From an uncultured Syntrophobacteraceae bacterium (lineage in GTDB: Bacteria; Desulfobacterota; Syntrophobacteria; Syntrophobacterales; Syntrophobacteraceae): a stretch of DNA of 5,827 nt. This document shows positions 1 to 5,827 of this stretch, in pieces. Location: positions 1 to 5,827 of the forward strand of contig CALBZH010000641.1 in the NCBI GenBank assembly GCA_937889795.1, read 5' to 3'. The notes below the pieces were generated by a model, which worked only from the letters and a program-made list of their open reading frames with translations, made no database searches and had not been told where the DNA came from. Each line of letters starts with the position of its first letter. Positions within the stretch are counted from its first letter, which is position 1. The translations under genes and the position numbers were made by a program.

Positions 1-2450
<2,450 letters not shown>

Positions 2451-2524
2451 GGGATCGACGGTCGTGTTCTCGGGGGAGGAAAGCCAGTACCCCGCAATCA
2501 TTTGCCCGACCATCCCATACCGGA

Positions 2525-2546
2525 CGGTGCCTGTAGATGGGCACCG
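2525..2546 (+). promoter_or_regulatory. Stem-loop in the rpoB-rpoC spacer, just upstream of the rpoC ribosome binding site
   Basis: CGGTGCC at 2525-2531 pairs perfectly with GGCACCG at 2540-2546. The loop is 8 nt (TGTAGATG), or 6 nt if the T2532-G2539 wobble closes. No T-run follows, so it is not an intrinsic terminator, and rpoC expression needs read-through here. The 3' arm ends 3 nt before the Shine-Dalgarno sequence. An in-frame ATG (2537-2539) lies in the loop. The hairpin could keep the upstream ATG from being used, insulate the Shine-Dalgarno from rpoB-derived structure, or be an RNase processing site; these roles are inference. The rest of the spacer (2451-2524) shows no convincing promoter or gene. 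It does hold a purine-rich GGGGGAGGA at 2472-2480 with no well-placed start codon after it. Confidence 0.5.
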
Positions 2547-2549
2547 ACG

Positions 2550-2555
2550 AGGAGG
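2550..2555 (+). promoter_or_regulatory. Shine-Dalgarno sequence of rpoC
   Basis: AGGAGG, within the longer GAGGAGG at 2549-2555, is an almost full complement to the 16S rRNA 3' end. It lies 5 nt upstream of the TTG codon at 2561. It decides the start: the alternative in-frame ATG at 2537 lies upstream of this site and has no purine-rich tract of its own at normal spacing. Initiation at the ATG would place this Shine-Dalgarno inside the coding region. Confidence 0.85.
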
Positions 2556-2560
2556 ATCCT

Positions 2561-5500
2561 TTGAAAGAGCTTTATAACCTGTTCATGAAGCCCAAGGACC
2601 CGTTGAATTTCAACGCCGTGAAGATCATGATTTCTTCTCCGGAGCGGATTCGCGAATGGTCGTACGGAGAAGTCAAGAAGCCTGAAACGATCAACTACAG
2701 AACCTTCAAGCCCGAGCGCGAAGGGCTCTTCTGCGCGCGGATTTTCGGCCCGATCAAGGACTACGAATGCAACTGTGGCAAATACAAACGCATGAAGCAT
2801 CGCGGCGTGGTTTGCGAGAAGTGCGGGGTCGAGGTTATTCAGTCCAAGGTCAGGCGGGAGCGCATGGGCCATATCGAGCTCGCAGCCCCCGTAGCCCACA
2901 TCTGGTTTTTGAGAAGCCTTCCGAGCAAGATTGGCAACCTTCTGGACCTTACGTTGCGGGATTTGGAAAAGGTTCTTTATTTCGACTCGTACATCGTCCT
3001 GGACGCTGGCGACGTCATTGACCCCGACATCGGTAAAGGCAAGCTGCTTTCCGAGGAGAAATATCGCCAGAAGGTTCAGGAATATGGGGGCGCCTTTTCC
3101 GCAGGCATCGGAGCCGAAGCCATCAAACAGCTTCTGACGGGCCTGGACTTGGACGCCCTCGCCACCGAGCTTCGGGAAGAAATGGTGAAAACCAATTCCA
3201 TGGCCAAGCGCAAGAAGCTGGCCAAGCGCCTCAAGATCATCGACGCCTTTCGGGAATCCGAAAACCGTCCCGAATGGATGATCATGGACGTGATCCCCGT
3301 GCTGCCGCCGGATCTCCGCCCTCTGGTTCCCCTGGATGGCGGTCGCTTTGCGACGAGCGATCTGAATGACCTCTACCGAAGGGTCATCAACCGGAATAAC
3401 CGGCTCAAACGCCTCCAGGAGCTGAACGCTCCCGACATCATCATCCGCAATGAAAAGCGCATGCTCCAGGAAGCCGTGGACGTCCTTTTCGACAATGGAC
3501 GCCGCGGAAAGACCATCACGGGAGCCAGCAAGCGACCGCTCAAATCCCTCAGCGACATGCTCAAGGGCAAGCAGGGCCGATTCCGCCAGAACCTCTTGGG
3601 CAAGCGCGTGGATTACTCCGGTCGAACGGTTATCGTCATCGGCCCCAATCTGCGTCTTCACCAGTGCGGTCTGCCGAAGAAGATGGCTCTGGAGCTTTTC
3701 AAGCCCTTTATTTACAACAAGCTCGAAGAGAAGAACCTGGTTAGCACGATCAAAGCGGCCAAGAAGATGGTCGAGAAGGAAACCCCGGAGGTCTGGGACA
3801 CCCTGGATGAAGTCGTTCGGGAGTTTCCCATCATGCTAAACCGGGCACCTACGCTGCACCGGCTCGGGATCCAGGCCTTCGAGCCGATTTTGATCGAAGG
3901 AAAGGCCATTCAGCTTCACCCGCTGGTCTGCGCAGCCTTCAACGCGGACTTCGACGGCGACCAGATGGCCGTTCACGTTCCCCTATCCATTGAAGCACAG
4001 GCCGAGGCGCGGATCCTCATGATGTCCACGAACAACATCCTGAGTCCGGCCCATGGCGATCCCATTATCGTGCCGTCCCAGGATATCGTTCTCGGAATCT
4101 ACTTCATGACGCGCGAAAAGCCCTTCGCAAAGGGAGAGGGACGTGTCTTCTCCAGTCCGGAGGAGGTCCGCTGCGCGTACGATGCGGGAGAGGCTGAGCT
4201 ACACGCCCGAATCGAGGTCCGCATGGACGGCGAGCGCGTCAAGACGACGGTCGGGCGCATCCTGCTCTTCGAGATTCTACCGGACGAGGTGCCTTTCTCG
4301 GCGATCAACAAGGTGATGAACAAGAAGAGCCTCGCGCAGCTCATTGACAACTGCTACCGGGAAGCAGGTGTCAAGGCTACTGTTCTGCTCGCGGACCGCC
4401 TGAAAGACACCGGCTATGAATACGCCACCAAATCAGGCATCTCCATCTCCATCAACGACATGGTCATCCCTTCCCGAAAGGGGGAGATTCTCGACCAGGC
4501 CTTCGAGCTGGTGAGGGAGATCGAGCGTCAATACAATGAAGGTCTGATCACCGAAGGCGAGAAATACAACAAGCTGGTCGACATCTGGGCGAAGGCCACC
4601 GAGGACGTCGCATCCGAGATGATGAAAGAGATCGCCAGCGCCGAAGGCGATGGCGGACGGGCGGTGAGCAAGGTCGAGGCCTTCAACCCGATTTACATGA
4701 TGGCTGACTCGGGCGCGCGCGGCAGCAAGGACCAGATGCGCCAGCTCGCCGGCATGCGCGGCCTCATGGCCAAGCCGTCAGGGGAGATCATCGAAACGCC
4801 CATCACCGCGAACTTCCGTGAAGGCCTCACCGTTCTCCAGTACTTCATCTCGACTCACGGTGCGCGGAAAGGTCTCGCGGACACGGCCCTCAAGACAGCC
4901 AATTCCGGTTACCTGACCCGGCGACTTGTGGACGTATCCCAGGATGTAATCATCTCGGAGCACGATTGCGGGACGGTGGATGGAATTGAGGTCGAGGCGC
5001 TCCTGGAAGCCGGCGAGATCATTCAGCGGCTCGGGGAGCGTATCCTGGGCCGTACGGCACACGAAGACATTACGGATCCCGTGACGGGCGAGGTTCTCAT
5101 CCCCATGGGAGCCGAGATCGATGAGAAGGGGGTTCAGAAGGTCGAGGAAGCCGGTATCGAACGGGTCCCGATCCGATCCGCCCTCGCCTGCCGCAGCCAG
5201 CGCGGCGTCTGTGCCATGTGCTACGGACGCGACCTAGCCCGAGGCCAGCTCGCTCAGATCGGGGAAGCCATAGGAATCATCGCGGCCCAGTCGATCGGCG
5301 AACCCGGTACCCAGCTCACCATGCGTACGTTCCACATCGGTGGTACTGCCAAGCAGGCGATCGAAAGGACGTCGATCACCAACCGCTACCCGGGCACGAT
5401 CCGTTTCATCAATCTGAATACGGTTCGCAACCGCGAAGGCGACCTCGTGGCCATGAACCGCAATGGCGAGATCAGTGTCGTGGCAGAGACCGGCCGTGAG

Positions 5501-5782
5501 CGCGAGCGATTTGTGATCAACTACGGGGCGAAGCTCAAGGTGGAAGAGGGCATGACGGTCGAGCCAGACTCCTTGCTCGCGGAGTGGGACCCCTTCACCA
5601 TGCCCATCCTGACCGACCTGGCAGGCACGGTAAAATTCGGCGATATTACCGAAGGCCAGACCATGCAGGAGAAGCTCGACCCGGTCACCGGAAAATCGAG
5701 CAAGGTCGTCGTGGAATCCAGAGATACCGACGTACGCCCAAGGATCTCCATCAAGGACGAAAAAGGGAAGACGGCCCGGGTG
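2561..5782 (+). CDS. rpoC: RNA polymerase subunit beta', N-terminal 1,074 residues (3'-truncated at the contig end)
   Basis: Beta' subunit of RNA polymerase, which carries the catalytic centre. The TTG start at 2561 is chosen because of the AGGAGG 5 nt upstream and because it places the first zinc-ribbon cysteines at C70, C72, C85 and C88, the same numbers as in E. coli. Seen in order: [15 protein letters not shown]; the zinc ribbon; the sigma-binding clamp coiled coil at about residues 266-310 (RRVINRNNR at 273-281); [32 protein letters not shown] at 461-472, with Mg-binding D463, D465 and D467; MADSGARGS from 714; the bridge helix at about 758-793; the second zinc site C803, C877, C884, C887; and the trigger-loop arm MRTFH at 921-925 with the nucleotide-contacting His925. 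After that comes an SI3-type insertion, and native sequence stops at Val1074 inside it. About 300 residues are missing, including the second trigger-loop arm and the C-terminal clamp/jaw segments. No large Thermus-type N-terminal insert is present. Motif spacing shows no frameshift. The frame runs on without a stop into the adapter, which would wrongly add 15 residues. Confidence 0.98.
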
Positions 5783-5827
5783 AGATCGGAAGAGCGTCGT
5801 GTAGGGAAAGAGTGTAGATCTCGGTGG
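5783..5827. other. Illumina TruSeq adapter read-through (non-genomic contamination)
   Basis: All 45 terminal bases match, from memory, the reverse complement of the Illumina TruSeq universal adapter. The match begins with the diagnostic AGATCGGAAGAGCGTCGTGT and continues to the last base. The leading A is where insert A-tailing and adapter ligation meet, so genomic sequence ends at about 5782. Continued in the rpoC frame it encodes [15 protein letters not shown]; in the frame starting one base earlier it gives [11 protein letters not shown]. Both peptides are recognisable artefacts of untrimmed adapters in protein sets. It has no biological role and should be trimmed before annotation. Confidence 0.97.

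Noticed and set aside
2525..2546. Intrinsic terminator between rpoB and rpoC
   Set aside because: The stem is only 7-8 bp and is followed by ACGAGGAGG rather than a T-run. Both flanking genes belong to one operon.
2502..2564. Possible 20-codon leader peptide in the spacer, from TTG 2502 to a TGA overlapping the rpoC start
   Set aside because: The only purine-rich tract upstream (2472-2480) is about 21 nt from the TTG, too far for a Shine-Dalgarno. The rare start and short length make chance likely.
2498..3661. 387-codon open frame on the minus strand, antisense to the rpoC start
   Set aside because: It lies wholly opposite the strongly conserved rpoC coding frame and spacer, in GC-rich sequence where biased third positions keep antisense frames open. 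It has no recognisable domain, and its length is explained by the codon bias of rpoC.
5584..5817. Small + strand ORF ending [11 protein letters not shown]
   Set aside because: It is in the wrong frame inside rpoC, and its C-terminus and stop are encoded by adapter sequence.

Overview
This window is the rpoB-rpoC junction of a bacterial RNA polymerase operon. It carries the last 815 codons of rpoB, a 110-base spacer, and the first 1,074 codons of rpoC, all on the + strand. Both genes are cut by the window edges. The last 45 bases are not genomic. They match the Illumina TruSeq adapter read-through sequence, so the window very probably ends at the end of a draft or metagenomic contig.

Layout: (1) 1-2450 is the rpoB 3' part, from the second rifampicin-site cluster through the active-site flap and switch regions to a TAG stop. 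(2) 2451-2560 is the spacer, with a perfect 7-bp stem-loop directly upstream of a strong Shine-Dalgarno sequence. (3) 2561-5782 is rpoC from a TTG start. It includes the zinc-ribbon, the clamp coiled coil, the catalytic NADFDGD loop, the bridge helix, the second zinc site and the first arm of the trigger loop, and it breaks off inside the insertion that interrupts that loop. (4) 5783-5827 is adapter.

Organism: GC-rich (near 60% by eye) and bacterial. The beta subunit has an extra segment where proteobacterial enzymes carry insert SI2. The beta' subunit has an insert in the trigger loop in the position of E. coli SI3, and lacks the large N-terminal insert of Thermus. rpoC is neither split, as in cyanobacteria, nor fused to rpoB. 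From remembered family sequences, the RpoC N-terminus and RpoB C-terminus look most like former Deltaproteobacteria (Desulfobacterota and relatives) or neighbouring phyla such as Nitrospirota or NC10. That placement is tentative.

How the genes work together: beta and beta' form the two pincers of the polymerase and share the active site. beta supplies the Glu-Asp pair and lysines around the incoming nucleotide, and beta' supplies the Mg-binding aspartates, bridge helix and trigger loop. Every catalytic residue checked is present, and the reading frames hold E. coli-like spacing throughout, so the genes look functional. I found no accessory system, mobile element, RNA gene or CRISPR. The window is core housekeeping sequence whose most notable anomaly is the adapter tail.
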